From assembly GCF_020781975.1 (NCBI RefSeq), contig NZ_JAJGNI010000006.1, forward strand, positions 1 through 64,000: DNA of 64,000 nt, given 5' to 3'. Under the pieces are notes generated by a model. It ran no database searches. It saw only the letters and a list, made by a program, of their open reading frames with translations, and was not told the origin of the DNA. Source of the DNA: Microbacterium schleiferi. GTDB lineage: Bacteria; Actinomycetota; Actinomycetes; Actinomycetales; Microbacteriaceae. Positions 46,276 through 55,203 of this stretch are shown here, one piece after another. Within the stretch, counting starts at the first letter, position 1. Each line of letters starts with the position of its first letter. A program made the position numbers and the translations under genes.

Positions 46276-46911
46276 TCAGGCGCTGAGCCAGATGGCCTCG
46301 GGCGCCGTCGAGGGCAGGGTCACATCCCGTCCGTCGACCTCCACGATCGCTCCGCTTCGGACGCACACGACGCTGCCGACGTCGACGGATGCCGCATCCA
46401 ACGCCTCGAGCAGCCCCGGGACGCGGTCAGAGACGCGAAGAATCCGTCCACAGTGCCCCGGGGGAGCATCGGCGAGCAGCACGAATCGCTCACGGGTGAC
46501 CGTGCCGTCGGCATCCGGGATGGCGTCGCCGTGGGGATCGAACCGGGGCCTCCCGAGGCGCTCATCGATGCCGTCGAGGAGCCGGTCGCTGATGGCGTGT
46601 TCGAGGATCTCTGCCTCCTCGTGCACATCGGCCCAGGTGTAGCCGAACTCGCGTACGAGCCAGGTCTCAATAAGGCGGTGGCGGCGGATGATGGCGGCTG
46701 CGCGGTGCTCGCCGGCTGTCGTGAGCGAGATCGGTCCGTACGGGCGATGGGTCACGAGCCCGGCCGCGGCGAGCTTGCGAACCATCTCGGTCACGCTCGA
46801 GGGCGCAAGTCCGAGCTCGGAAGCGAGTTGCGACGGCGTGATCCGTTCGGTCTGCCACTCCGTGTGATTGTAGATCGTCTTCAGATAGTCGTCGACGGCC
46901 GCGGAGGACAT
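46276..46911 (-). CDS. mntR: Metal-dependent DtxR/MntR-family repressor
   Basis: 211 aa. Winged helix 1-75 with SAAVDDYLKTIYNHTEWQTE and ITPSQLASELGLAPSSVTEM; the metal-binding dimer domain follows with HRLIETWLVREFGYTWADVH and EAEILEHAISDRLLDGIDER (His, Glu, Cys-type positions); an SH3-like FeoA tail closes it. Being next to mntH makes Mn2+ the likely co-repressor. ATG 46911 lies 6 bases after TAGGGT, leaderless, with a half-site TTTCGGCAT at the start codon, suggesting self-control. Confidence 0.9.
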   Translation of the reverse strand: MSSAAVDDYLKTIYNHTEWQTERITPSQLASELGLAPSSVTEMVRKLAAAGLVTHRPYGPISLTTAGEHRAAAIIRRHRLIETWLVREFGYTWADVHEEAEILEHAISDRLLDGIDERLGRPRFDPHGDAIPDADGTVTRERFVLLADAPPGHCGRILRVSDRVPGLLEALDAASVDVGSVVCVRSGAIVEVDGRDVTLPSTAPEAIWLSA

Positions 46912-46945
46912 GCCGAAACCCTACCCGCCCCGGGTGGGCGCTCGA

Positions 46946-48256
46946 TCACGTGCCGGTGAAGACCAGCCACAGCAGCACCAGGTTGAGAGTGATCAGCAGC
47001 GCCGCTGACACCACGCCCAGGACGGTCGTTGCGAGTCGGTTCCGGAACGGACCGAGGACGCTGCGCCGTGCGGTGATCCACACGAGCGGAACGAGGGCGA
47101 ACGGGATGCCGAACGAGAGCACGACCTGGCTGAGGACGAGAGCGAAGGTCGGGTCAACGCCGAACCCGAGGATCAGCAGAGCGGGAACGAGCGTGACGAG
47201 GCGCCGGACCACGAGCGGCACCCGGATGCGCAGCAGGCCGCTCATGATCTCGGCGCCCGCGTACGCTCCGACGGCTGTGGAGGCCAGGCCGCTCGCGAGC
47301 AGTCCGACGGCGAACAGCGTCGCGATGATCGGTCCGAGCCCGTCACGCAGGGCGGCGTAGGCGCCCTCGAGCGAGTCGGTGCCGGGGACGCCCGCGAGGT
47401 TCGCTGCAGCAAGCAGCAGGATGCAGAGGTTCACGGTTCCGGCGATCACCATGGCGATCGTGACGTCCCAGCGCGTGGCGGTCAGGAGCCGCCTCGTCGA
47501 CACTCCGCGCCCTGATTCGAGGCCGGCCGCCGCGGAGCCGAACGCGAACGGCCCGGCCGTGGTGGTCGGCGCGAACCGGTCGCGGCTGAGAGCCGAGTGC
47601 GCGTAGATCGCATGCGGCATGACGGTCGCGCCCAGGATGGATGCCGCCAGCAGCACGGAGTCAGCGCCTTCGAACCGGGGGACGAGACCGCCGACGATTC
47701 CGGCGGGGTCGGGCGGCGCGACGAAGACTCCGGCGGTGAACCCGACAGCAATGAGGACCACGAGCCCGATGACGATGACCTCGAAGGGCCTGGCCCCGCG
47801 CCTGGACTGCACGATCAGCAGGCCCAGGGAGACGACACCCGTGATCACCCCACCCCAGAGCAGGGGGATGCCGAACAGCAGGTTCAGGGCGACGGCACCG
47901 CCGATCACCTCGGCGACGTCGGTCGCCATCGCGACGAGCTCGGCTTGCAGCCAGTACAGGCGCCGCCCCCAGACGCTCCGGATTCGCCCTCCGAGTGCCT
48001 GGGGCAGGCTCTCGCCGGTGACCACGCCGAGCTTTGCCGAGAGGTACTGAATAAGCCAGGCCATCACGTTCGCGACGACGACGACCCACACCAGCAGGTA
48101 GCCGTAGCGTGCGCCGGCTGTCATGTTGCTGGCAACGTTGCCGGGGTCGAGGTAGGCCACGCCGGCAACCATCGCCGGGCCGAGGAGCCACACCAACCGG
48201 GGTGCGCGCGCCGACGCTGAGACCGTGGCAGTGAGCGTCGGTGGAGACTTCGGCAT
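46946..48256 (-). CDS. mntH: Nramp-family Mn2+/Fe2+ transporter
   Basis: 436 aa, 11 membrane segments. TM1 metal motif DPGNVASNMTAGARYGYLL (DPGN) and TM6 motif ATVMPHAIYAHSAL (MPH) are intact. It imports Mn2+, perhaps Fe2+, with protons. ATG 48256 lies 6 bases after TAGGGT, leaderless; an 18-bp palindrome covers the -35 zone. The mntR gene follows 34 bases downstream. Confidence 0.94.
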   Translation of the reverse strand: MPKSPPTLTATVSASARAPRLVWLLGPAMVAGVAYLDPGNVASNMTAGARYGYLLVWVVVVANVMAWLIQYLSAKLGVVTGESLPQALGGRIRSVWGRRLYWLQAELVAMATDVAEVIGGAVALNLLFGIPLLWGGVITGVVSLGLLIVQSRRGARPFEVIVIGLVVLIAVGFTAGVFVAPPDPAGIVGGLVPRFEGADSVLLAASILGATVMPHAIYAHSALSRDRFAPTTTAGPFAFGSAAAGLESGRGVSTRRLLTATRWDVTIAMVIAGTVNLCILLLAAANLAGVPGTDSLEGAYAALRDGLGPIIATLFAVGLLASGLASTAVGAYAGAEIMSGLLRIRVPLVVRRLVTLVPALLILGFGVDPTFALVLSQVVLSFGIPFALVPLVWITARRSVLGPFRNRLATTVLGVVSAALLITLNLVLLWLVFTGT

Positions 48257-48291
48257 ATCGAAACCCTATCGATTTTTCGGTATACCGAAAA
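48249..48291. promoter_or_regulatory. Two MntR-type operator palindromes at mntH
   Basis: TTTTCGGTATACCGAAAA (48274-48291) is a perfect 18-bp palindrome over the -35 region of mntH. A second site TTCGGCATATCGAA (48249-48262) covers the transcription start and start codon and matches the first in 12 of 14 positions. The -10 TAGGGT lies between. The upstream site also lies 59 bases from the divergent methyltransferase start. Confidence 0.8.
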
Positions 48292-48350
48292 GATGCGCGG
48301 TGGGCACTCACCGTCCGGGCTCAGCGCGACCGTCAGATAGATTGCTCGAC

Positions 48351-48989
48351 GTGCAGGACGAGACGGAGCCCGGGAGCGAGCCGGAACTCCCTCACGGAGT
48401 CGGACCCTGGCCGGGCGGTGAAGCTGAATGGCCGGATGATCCCCGACTTGACCCCGACCTCCTCGCCGCAGGTGACCGCCGCAACGTCGTCGACCGGTAC
48501 CGATACTGGCGAATGGACGCGATCGTCGCGGACCTGGACGAGCGGCGGCATCCGTTTCATGTGGCGATCGAGAACTGGCAGCACGACCTCAACATCGGCT
48601 CCATCGTCCGCAGCGCGAACGCCTTCCTCGCAGCGGAAGTGCACATCATCGGGCGTCGCCGCTGGAACAAGCGCGGCGCGATGGTCACCGACCGCTATCA
48701 GCACGTGCGTCACCACGAGGATGTCGCGGCTTTCGCCGTGTGGGCGGATGCTGCGAACCTTCCTGTGATCGCGATCGACAACGTCGAGGGCTCCCGGCCG
48801 CTGCCCGAGGCGGACCTGCCCCAGGCGTGCGTTCTGTTGTTCGGTCAGGAAGGGCCGGGGCTCTCGGCAGAGGCGCTGGCCGCGGCATCCGGCAGCGTCG
48901 AGATCGCGCAGTACGGCTCGACCCGCTCCATCAACGCGGCCGCTGCTGCGGCCGTCGTGATGTACGAATGGTGTCGACGCTGGGCGTGA
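48351..48989 (+). CDS. TrmH/SpoU-family RNA methyltransferase
   Basis: 212 aa. SPOUT fold with IENWQHDLNIGSIVRSANAF (motif 1 Asn and Arg), LLFGQEGPGLSAEAL (motif 2) and YGSTRSINAAAAAAVVMYEW (motif 3 knot). It 2'-O-methylates tRNA or rRNA; the target is not clear. The first 50 residues are an acidic/Pro-rich extension. GTG 48351 lies 7 bases after TAGATT (48338-48343), leaderless. Confidence 0.92.
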   Translation: MQDETEPGSEPELPHGVGPWPGGEAEWPDDPRLDPDLLAAGDRRNVVDRYRYWRMDAIVADLDERRHPFHVAIENWQHDLNIGSIVRSANAFLAAEVHIIGRRRWNKRGAMVTDRYQHVRHHEDVAAFAVWADAANLPVIAIDNVEGSRPLPEADLPQACVLLFGQEGPGLSAEALAAASGSVEIAQYGSTRSINAAAAAAVVMYEWCRRWA

Positions 48990-49043
48990 GCTGGGCTCGG
49001 CTCGAGGCTACCGCCGCGCGTTCACACCCTGAAAGGCACGCAT

Positions 49044-49535
49044 ATGCGTCCCCTCACCGACGCTCAGATCCGGGCATCGTTTCTCAACGCCTCGCGCAGC
49101 GAGCGCAAGAACCTCACCCTTCCCACCGACCTCGACACTCGCGACTGGGAGTCCCTGGACTATCTCGGCATCCGCGATTCGAAGCTGCCGAAGCTCGCGT
49201 CAGTCGTGATCGAACTCGACGACGAGCCCGTCGGCATCCTGCTGCGTCAGACCGATGCTCGCCCCCTGAGTCGTCCGCAATGTTCGTGGTGCAACGACGT
49301 CCAGCTCCCCAATGACGTCGTGATGTTCGCCGCCAAGCGAGCGGGCGACGCCGGACGGCGCGGCGATACCGTCGGTATCCTCGTCTGCGAGAACTTCGAG
49401 TGCTCGGTGAATGTTCGAAAGCTCCCGCCGTCGGCGTACCTCGGATTCGACCGTGAGTCGGCGCGCGATAGGCGCATCGAGGCCCTGCGCGCGAACGTCA
49501 CCGAATTCGCCCGCAGCGTCCGCGACGGCGCGTAG
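49044..49535 (+). CDS. FBP-domain (FusB-like) zinc-finger protein
   Basis: 163 aa. Four-Cys treble-clef finger: Cys80/Cys83 (CSWC) and Cys115/Cys120 (CENFEC), as in the C-terminal domain of elongation-factor-G-binding proteins of the FusB/FusC type. The helical N-domain is shorter. It may bind EF-G on the ribosome, so fusidic-acid tolerance is a possible but unproven effect. GAAAGG precedes ATG 49044. Confidence 0.85.
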   Translation: MRPLTDAQIRASFLNASRSERKNLTLPTDLDTRDWESLDYLGIRDSKLPKLASVVIELDDEPVGILLRQTDARPLSRPQCSWCNDVQLPNDVVMFAAKRAGDAGRRGDTVGILVCENFECSVNVRKLPPSAYLGFDRESARDRRIEALRANVTEFARSVRDGA

Positions 49536-49541
49536 CCGCCC

Positions 49542-50270
49542 TCAGGGCTGCATGATCTCGCGCAGTCGAGCCTCACGCTCGGCGGCGAGATCGTGCAGCC
49601 GCTGAGCGAAAGCAGCGACGGATGCCGCATCCGCAGCCCCTGCCGCGCGGGTCACCGGGGAACCTATCGGTGTGCCCGCGCGGACGGCGAGCGGCACGAC
49701 ACCCGCCCAAACGGTGTGGTCCTCGCCGTCGTCCTCAGTGTCGCCCACCCCGTCGAAGCGGACCTTGACGCTCGCCTGATCGAGCGGGACCTGCAGAACG
49801 TGAGTGGCGCGGACTTCTTTGCGGGTCATCTCCCGCACCTCGGCGCGGCGGCCCGGCATGAGGTGATCCGAGACCTGCCACAGCGCCCGCTCCCGCTGGT
49901 CTTCAGGCACAATGCGGGCGCGCCCGAAGACCACCGCGCTGCGGTAGTTCGCGGAGCTCTCGAACGTGGATGCCGCGAAGACGAGTCCGTCGACGTGGGT
50001 GACCGTGACCGAGACCGGGACGCCCTCGCCCGCGGCATCCAAGAACAGCCCGCCGCCGGTCGACCCGTGCAGCAGCAGAACGGGGCCTTCACCGAGATCG
50101 CCGACCCCGTAGAGGTAGGGCAACACGATCGGTGCGCCGTCCCGCACGAAGCCCACGTGGGCGACGATCCCCTCAGCCAGGATGCCGCGCAGCACGTCGG
50201 CGTCAGTGTTCTGCCGCTGCGGCTTGCGTCGCACCTGCAGCGAGGGGGAGGAGGGGCTCTCGGGGCTCAT
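49542..50270 (-). CDS. Pyridoxamine 5'-phosphate oxidase-like flavoprotein
   Basis: 242 aa, split beta-barrel fold. LRGILAEGIVAHVGFVRDGA and PIVLPYLYGVGDLGEGPVLL near the N-terminus, SSANYRSAVVFGRA in the middle. Members bind FMN, F420 or heme; the true PLP-synthesis residues are not obvious, so it is not likely pdxH. ATG 50270 overlaps the MATE gene stop (ATGA), so both are one operon. Confidence 0.85.
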   Translation of the reverse strand: MSPESPSSPSLQVRRKPQRQNTDADVLRGILAEGIVAHVGFVRDGAPIVLPYLYGVGDLGEGPVLLLHGSTGGGLFLDAAGEGVPVSVTVTHVDGLVFAASTFESSANYRSAVVFGRARIVPEDQRERALWQVSDHLMPGRRAEVREMTRKEVRATHVLQVPLDQASVKVRFDGVGDTEDDGEDHTVWAGVVPLAVRAGTPIGSPVTRAAGAADAASVAAFAQRLHDLAAEREARLREIMQP

Positions 50271-51613
50271 ATGTTGAGGGTAGAGCCGAGCCACGTCTGG
50301 CCCCGCAACCGCCAGCCGAGCGTCGCGGCGCGCGCAAGCATGTAGACGCCGAAGAAGGCGACGGCAAGCCACGCGAGCCCAGCGGCGCCGCCGGGGTGGA
50401 AGATCGCGACGAGGGCCAGGGCGGGGAGGAACGGTACGAGATTCAGCGCGCCCGCGATCGCGAGATAGCGCGCGTCGCCGGCACCGATGAGCACGCCGTC
50501 CCAGACGAAGACGATGCCGCACAGCGGCTGCGCAACGGCGAGCACGAGCAGGGCGGGCTGCACGATGGCCGCAAGTTCCGGGTCGCCGGTGAAGAGGATG
50601 CCGATGACCCCGGATGCCGCCGCGACCCCCGCGCCGACGAGGATGCCGAACCACAGACCCCACGCGCTGGTGCGCTGCAGCACCTTACGCACTCTGGCAT
50701 GGTCCTGCTCGCCGAGTGACTTGCCGATGAGCGCTTGGGCCGCGATCGCGAGGGCGTCCAGAGCGAACGCTGCTGCCGAGAAGATCGTGTACGCGACCTG
50801 CCAGCCGGCGAGCTCATCGGTGCCGAGCCCGGTGGCGACGGCCACCGTGGTCAGGAGGGCTATCCGCAGCGACACCGTGCGCAGGAATAGCCAGCCGCCG
50901 GTGCGGGCGGACCCGCGCACGCCGCGAGCCGACGGGCGGACCTGGGCCGAATGGCGCTGAGCCAGCCGACCGATGACACCGACGTAGGCGACGACCATGC
51001 CCCATTGGGCCAGCACGGTTCCCACCGCCGAGCCCGCGATCCCCCACCCGAGCCCGTAAATGAAGAGCGCGTTCAGCGCAGCATTCGCGCCGAAGCCGGC
51101 CGCGGCGATCCACAGCGGCGTGACGGTGTCTTGCATCCCGCGCAGCAGCCCTGTCGCGGCGAACACGATGAGCATTGCGGGAAGACCCCACATGGAGATC
51201 TGGAGGTAGGTCACCGCATCCGCCGCCACCTCCTGGGTGGCACCGAACAGCGAGACGAGGGGTGGTGTCGCGAGGGATCCGGCGAGGGCCAGAAGTGCGC
51301 CAAGCCCGAGCGCGAGCCAGAGGCCGTCGATGCCGACCGAAACCGCAGATTTCGCATCGCCGGCGCCGAAGCGTCGGGCGACTGCCGGTGTGGTCGAGTA
51401 CGCGAGAAAGACCATGAGCCCGACGATCGTCTGCAGGATCGCCGAAGCGATCCCGAGGGCGGCCAGCGGCACGGTACCCAGGTGCCCGACCAGTGCCGAA
51501 TCGACGATCAGGAACAGCGGCTCGGCGATGAGGGCGCCGAGGGCCGGCACCGCGAGCCGCAGGATGTCACGGTTCAGCGTCGTCGGTGCGTCGCCGGCGG
51601 GTCGAGAAGGCAC
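50267..51613 (-). CDS. MATE family efflux transporter (DinF-like)
   Basis: 448 aa, 12 membrane segments in two bundles. DILRLAVPALGALIAEPLFL and VDSALVGHLGTVPLAALGIA at the N-terminus are typical of the DinF branch. Exports cationic drugs or metabolites with Na+ or H+. GTG 51613 lies 6 bases after TAGGCT, leaderless. Upstream of the PPOX gene in the same operon. Confidence 0.93.
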   Translation of the reverse strand: MPSRPAGDAPTTLNRDILRLAVPALGALIAEPLFLIVDSALVGHLGTVPLAALGIASAILQTIVGLMVFLAYSTTPAVARRFGAGDAKSAVSVGIDGLWLALGLGALLALAGSLATPPLVSLFGATQEVAADAVTYLQISMWGLPAMLIVFAATGLLRGMQDTVTPLWIAAAGFGANAALNALFIYGLGWGIAGSAVGTVLAQWGMVVAYVGVIGRLAQRHSAQVRPSARGVRGSARTGGWLFLRTVSLRIALLTTVAVATGLGTDELAGWQVAYTIFSAAAFALDALAIAAQALIGKSLGEQDHARVRKVLQRTSAWGLWFGILVGAGVAAASGVIGILFTGDPELAAIVQPALLVLAVAQPLCGIVFVWDGVLIGAGDARYLAIAGALNLVPFLPALALVAIFHPGGAAGLAWLAVAFFGVYMLARAATLGWRLRGQTWLGSTLNI

Positions 51614-51706
51614 GAGCCGAGCCTAGGGTTCACCGCCGCTGACACGGATGACGCGCGCCGCGCCACCGTCCGGTGCTGGTCTGTTCGGTTGCCGCGACAC
51701 GCCGTG

Positions 51707-51758
51707 CGTGGCATCCGTCGTCCGCGCTTCGCGGCAAACGAACCGCGCGGATGCCACG
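51707..51758. repeat. Inverted repeat upstream of second ClC gene
   Basis: Arms CGTGGCATCCG (51707-51717) and CGGATGCCACG (51748-51758) match over 11 bp around a 30-base loop. It lies 48 bases before the ClC start, in a 192-base divergent gap. Could be an operator, mRNA leader hairpin or simple palindrome; the arms hold the GGCATCC/GGATGCC word that is frequent in this genome. Confidence 0.55.
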
Positions 51759-51805
51759 ATGGGCAGTGCGGAAGAGGCGCCGCCGGGCGCCCGGGCAGGG
51801 GTGGG

Positions 51806-53167
51806 ATGACGGGGAACACGTCGTCGACGACATCTCCGGATGCCGGCAGTGGGGCTGCCCGGCAGATCGCGATCCTCATGCTGCTGGCTGCCATCGCGGG
51901 TCTCGCCCTCGGACTCGTCGGCGGGGCCTTTCGCTGGTGCATCGACCAGGCCGAGCATCTGCGCATCGAGGTCTTCGCGTTCGCGCACGACCAGCCCGCG
52001 TGGGGGTGGCTCATCGCTATCGCCGTCACCGCCACGGGCGCGACGCTGGCAGCACTTCTCGTGAAGTGGGTCCCACAGGCGGCCGGGAGCGGCATCCAGT
52101 ACGTCGAGGCTGTCGAGCGCGGGGAGGAGCCGCCGAGCGCGCTGGGCGTGCTTGTGGCGAAGTTCGTGGGCGGCGTGCTCTCGATCGGGTCGGGAATGGT
52201 GCTGGGTCGCGAGGGCCCCACGGTTCATATCGGGGCGGTGCTCGGCGCCGAGGCTGCTCGCCGCAGCCGCAGATCCGCGGCGGACGCGCGCACCCTTCAC
52301 TCCGCCCTCTCTGGCGCTGGCCTAGCCGTCGCTTTCAACGCTCCGCTGGGCGGATCGCTCTTCGTCATCGAAGAGGTCGCCCAGTCGGTGCGCGCGCGTA
52401 TCGTCCTCCCAACCCTGACCGGTGTCGCTGTGGCAGTTGCCACGGCGTGGATCGTCGTTGGCAATGCGCCGATCTTCCAGGTAGCGCCCGTCCCGCCGCC
52501 CGACCTCGCGCAAGTGGGCGTCTTCGCGGTGTTTGGCCTGCTCACCGGCATCCTCGGTGCGGGATACAACCGTCTGATCCTCGGGTTCCTGACGGCGGCC
52601 CGGGCAGCGCGCCGCGTGCCGCCGGTGGCCCAGGCGGCGATCATCGGCGGAGCAGTCGGCCTGCTGCTCTTCCTCGACCCGCTCGGTGCCGGCGGGGGCG
52701 ATCCGATCTCGCAGGGCCTACTTCGCGGCGAGTCGCTCATCCCTATCGTGCTCGCCGCGACCCTCGTCATCCGGTTCCTGGCAGGGCCCCTCTCCTACGC
52801 CGCCGGAACCCCCGGGGGTCTGTTCGCGCCGCTCCTCGCGATCGGCGCGCTGTGGGGAGCGCTGTGCGGATCGCTCGCCAAGCTCGTCCTCCCCGAGATC
52901 GCCGATACGACGGTCGTCGTGTTCGTGCTCGTCGGCATGACCTCGATGTTCGCCGCCACGATCCGCGCGCCGCTCACCGGAATCGCGGTCGTGGTCGAGA
53001 TGACAGCCGTCGCGACCGTGCTTGCGCCGATGCTGGCGGCATCCGTGTGCGCGATCCTCGTCGCCGCCGCGCTGCGTACGCGTCCCATCTACGAAGACCT
53101 CCGCGAACGGATGCTGCATCCACCCGCTGTTCGCCCGGTGTTCCCGCCGCGCAGGGATCGCGCATAG
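51806..53167 (+). CDS. ClC-family chloride channel/transporter (second copy)
   Basis: 453 aa. Filter motifs QAAGSGIQYVE (GSGIP-like), MVLGREGPTVHIGA (GREGP with the gating Glu) and AAGTPGGLFAPLLAIGAL (GGxFxP). Closer to the classical EriC type than the first ClC in this window. ATG 51806 is preceded by a G-rich stretch only. Divergent from the MATE gene; the M13 peptidase follows 23 bases downstream. Confidence 0.9.
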   Translation: MTGNTSSTTSPDAGSGAARQIAILMLLAAIAGLALGLVGGAFRWCIDQAEHLRIEVFAFAHDQPAWGWLIAIAVTATGATLAALLVKWVPQAAGSGIQYVEAVERGEEPPSALGVLVAKFVGGVLSIGSGMVLGREGPTVHIGAVLGAEAARRSRRSAADARTLHSALSGAGLAVAFNAPLGGSLFVIEEVAQSVRARIVLPTLTGVAVAVATAWIVVGNAPIFQVAPVPPPDLAQVGVFAVFGLLTGILGAGYNRLILGFLTAARAARRVPPVAQAAIIGGAVGLLLFLDPLGAGGGDPISQGLLRGESLIPIVLAATLVIRFLAGPLSYAAGTPGGLFAPLLAIGALWGALCGSLAKLVLPEIADTTVVVFVLVGMTSMFAATIRAPLTGIAVVVEMTAVATVLAPMLAASVCAILVAAALRTRPIYEDLRERMLHPPAVRPVFPPRRDRA

Positions 53168-53190
53168 CCGACGTGCTTATTCTGGAGGAC

Positions 53191-55155
53191 ATGACCGACG
53201 CGACCGTCTCTGGCCTCCCGCTGGAAGAACTTTCTGCCGACATCCGCCCGCAAGACGACCTCTTCCGCCACGTCAACGGCGCGTGGCTGGATCGGACGGA
53301 GATTCCGGACGACAAGGCTCGCTGGGGGTCGTTCCACCTCATCGCCGAGCAGGCCGAGAAGGATGTGCGCGCGATCATCGAGGAGAGCACGGATGCCGAG
53401 CCCGGCACCGAGACCCGCAAGATCGGCGATCTGTACACGAGCTTCATGGACACCGAGCGCATCGCGGCGCTCGGGGCGACGCCGATCGCCCGTCAGCTCG
53501 CGGCCGTCGACGCGATCTCATCGGTTCCCGAGCTGTTGACGACGCTCGGTTCTCTCGAGCGCGATGGCGTGTCGGGGCTGGTCGGCCTCTACGTCGAGCC
53601 GGACCCCGGAAACCCTGAGCGTTATGTTCCTTTCATCGTGCAGGGCGGGCTGTCGCTTCCCGACGAGAGCTACTACCGGCTCGAGAACTTCGACGAGACA
53701 CGCCGCGAGTTCCGTGCGCACATCGAACGGATGCTGACGCTCGCCGGCGTGACGGACGCCGCAACGGATGCCGACCGCATCGTTGCCCTCGAGACCGAGC
53801 TCGCCTCGCACCACTGGGACAACGTGCGCAGTCGGGATGCTGTGGCCACGTACAACCTGCGGACGTGGACGCAGGTTCTGGAGATGGCCGGTCTCGACCT
53901 CGCGCCGTGGCTGTCGGCGCTGGCTCCCGGGAAGGAGACCGCCTTCGACGAGGTCGTCGTCTACCAGCCGAGCTTCATCGAGTCGCTTGGCGGCCTGCTG
54001 AGTGCCGGGCGACTGGAGGACTGGAAGGCGTGGCTGCGATTCGCCGTCATCCGGGGTGCTGCCCCGCTGCTGTCGGACGAGTTCATCGCCGAGAACTTCA
54101 GCTTCTACGGGACCCAGCTCACGGGTGTGCCGACGATCCGGGAGCGCTGGAAGCGCGGGGTCAGCCTCGTCGAAGGCGCGATGGGCGAAGCCGTCGGCCG
54201 CGTCTACGTCGAGCGACACTTTCCGCCCGCCGCGAAGGACGCGATGGACGAACTGGTCGCGAACCTCATCGAGGCGTATCGGCGCAGCATCCGCGCCCTC
54301 GAATGGATGAGCCCCGAGACGCGGGAACGCGCCCTGGCCAAGCTCGACGCCTTCACCCCGAAGATCGGGTACCCGGTGACGTGGAAGGACTACTCCGCGC
54401 TCGAGATCGACGCCACTGATCTCGTCGGCAACGCACGCCGCTCGCACCGGGTCGAGCACGACCGTCAACTCGCGAAGGTGGGGCAGCCGATCGACCGCGA
54501 CGAATGGTTCATGACGCCGCAGACCGTCAACGCGTATTACAACCCGCTGATGAACGAGATCGTCTTCCCCGCGGCGATCCTGCAGTACCCGTTCTTCGAC
54601 GTGGACCGCGACCCGGCCGCGAACTACGGCGGCATCGGAGCGGTGATCGGCCACGAGATCGGTCACGGTTTCGACGACCAGGGGAGCCGCTTCGACGGCG
54701 ACGGTTCGCTGCGGGACTGGTGGACAGAAGACGATCGCGCGGCCTTCGAGCAGCGCACCAAGAGCCTGATCGAGCAGTACGACGCGCTCACCCCGCGCGG
54801 CCTTGACGAGAGACACCACGTCAACGGCGCCCTCACGATCGGTGAGAACATCGGGGACCTCGGCGGACTCGGCATCGCGATCAAGGCATACGAGATCTCC
54901 CTCGATGGTGAACCGGCGCCGGTCATCGACGGATACACCGGCATCCAGCGCCTCCTGCTGAGCTGGGGTCAGATCTGGCAGCAGAAGGGCCGAGATGCCG
55001 AGACCATCCGGCTGCTCACGATCGACCCGCATTCGCCGAACGAGTTCCGCTGCAATCAGATCGTGCGCAACGTGGATGCCTTCTATGACGCCTTCGAGGT
55101 GACGGAGGCTGACGAACTGTGGCTCGACCCCGCCGAGCGCGTCACCATCTGGTGA
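53191..55155 (+). CDS. M13 family zinc metallopeptidase (neprilysin/PepO-like)
   Basis: 654 aa. Zinc site HEIGH at about 488-492 (AVIGHEIGHGFDDQGSRFD) and the third ligand Glu in GENIGDLGG at about 552. N-terminal domain starts at DDLFRHVNGAWLDRTEIPDD. No signal peptide, so it is probably a cytosolic oligopeptidase. CTGGAGG precedes ATG 53191, and a TATTCT box sits 7 bases upstream. Confidence 0.94.
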   Translation: MTDATVSGLPLEELSADIRPQDDLFRHVNGAWLDRTEIPDDKARWGSFHLIAEQAEKDVRAIIEESTDAEPGTETRKIGDLYTSFMDTERIAALGATPIARQLAAVDAISSVPELLTTLGSLERDGVSGLVGLYVEPDPGNPERYVPFIVQGGLSLPDESYYRLENFDETRREFRAHIERMLTLAGVTDAATDADRIVALETELASHHWDNVRSRDAVATYNLRTWTQVLEMAGLDLAPWLSALAPGKETAFDEVVVYQPSFIESLGGLLSAGRLEDWKAWLRFAVIRGAAPLLSDEFIAENFSFYGTQLTGVPTIRERWKRGVSLVEGAMGEAVGRVYVERHFPPAAKDAMDELVANLIEAYRRSIRALEWMSPETRERALAKLDAFTPKIGYPVTWKDYSALEIDATDLVGNARRSHRVEHDRQLAKVGQPIDRDEWFMTPQTVNAYYNPLMNEIVFPAAILQYPFFDVDRDPAANYGGIGAVIGHEIGHGFDDQGSRFDGDGSLRDWWTEDDRAAFEQRTKSLIEQYDALTPRGLDERHHVNGALTIGENIGDLGGLGIAIKAYEISLDGEPAPVIDGYTGIQRLLLSWGQIWQQKGRDAETIRLLTIDPHSPNEFRCNQIVRNVDAFYDAFEVTEADELWLDPAERVTIW

Positions 55156-55203
55156 GGTTGATCACCTAGAATCCCCCCACCCGAACACGGGAAGGATCCC
55201 ACG

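Noticed and set aside
50951..51805. Upstream extension of the second ClC frame over the MATE gene
   Set aside because: Antisense to a certain transporter; ClC homology begins shortly after 51806.
51673..53190. About 500-residue upstream extension of the M13 peptidase frame
   Set aside because: It overlaps the ClC gene in another frame; TGGAGG before ATG 53191 and family length fix the start.
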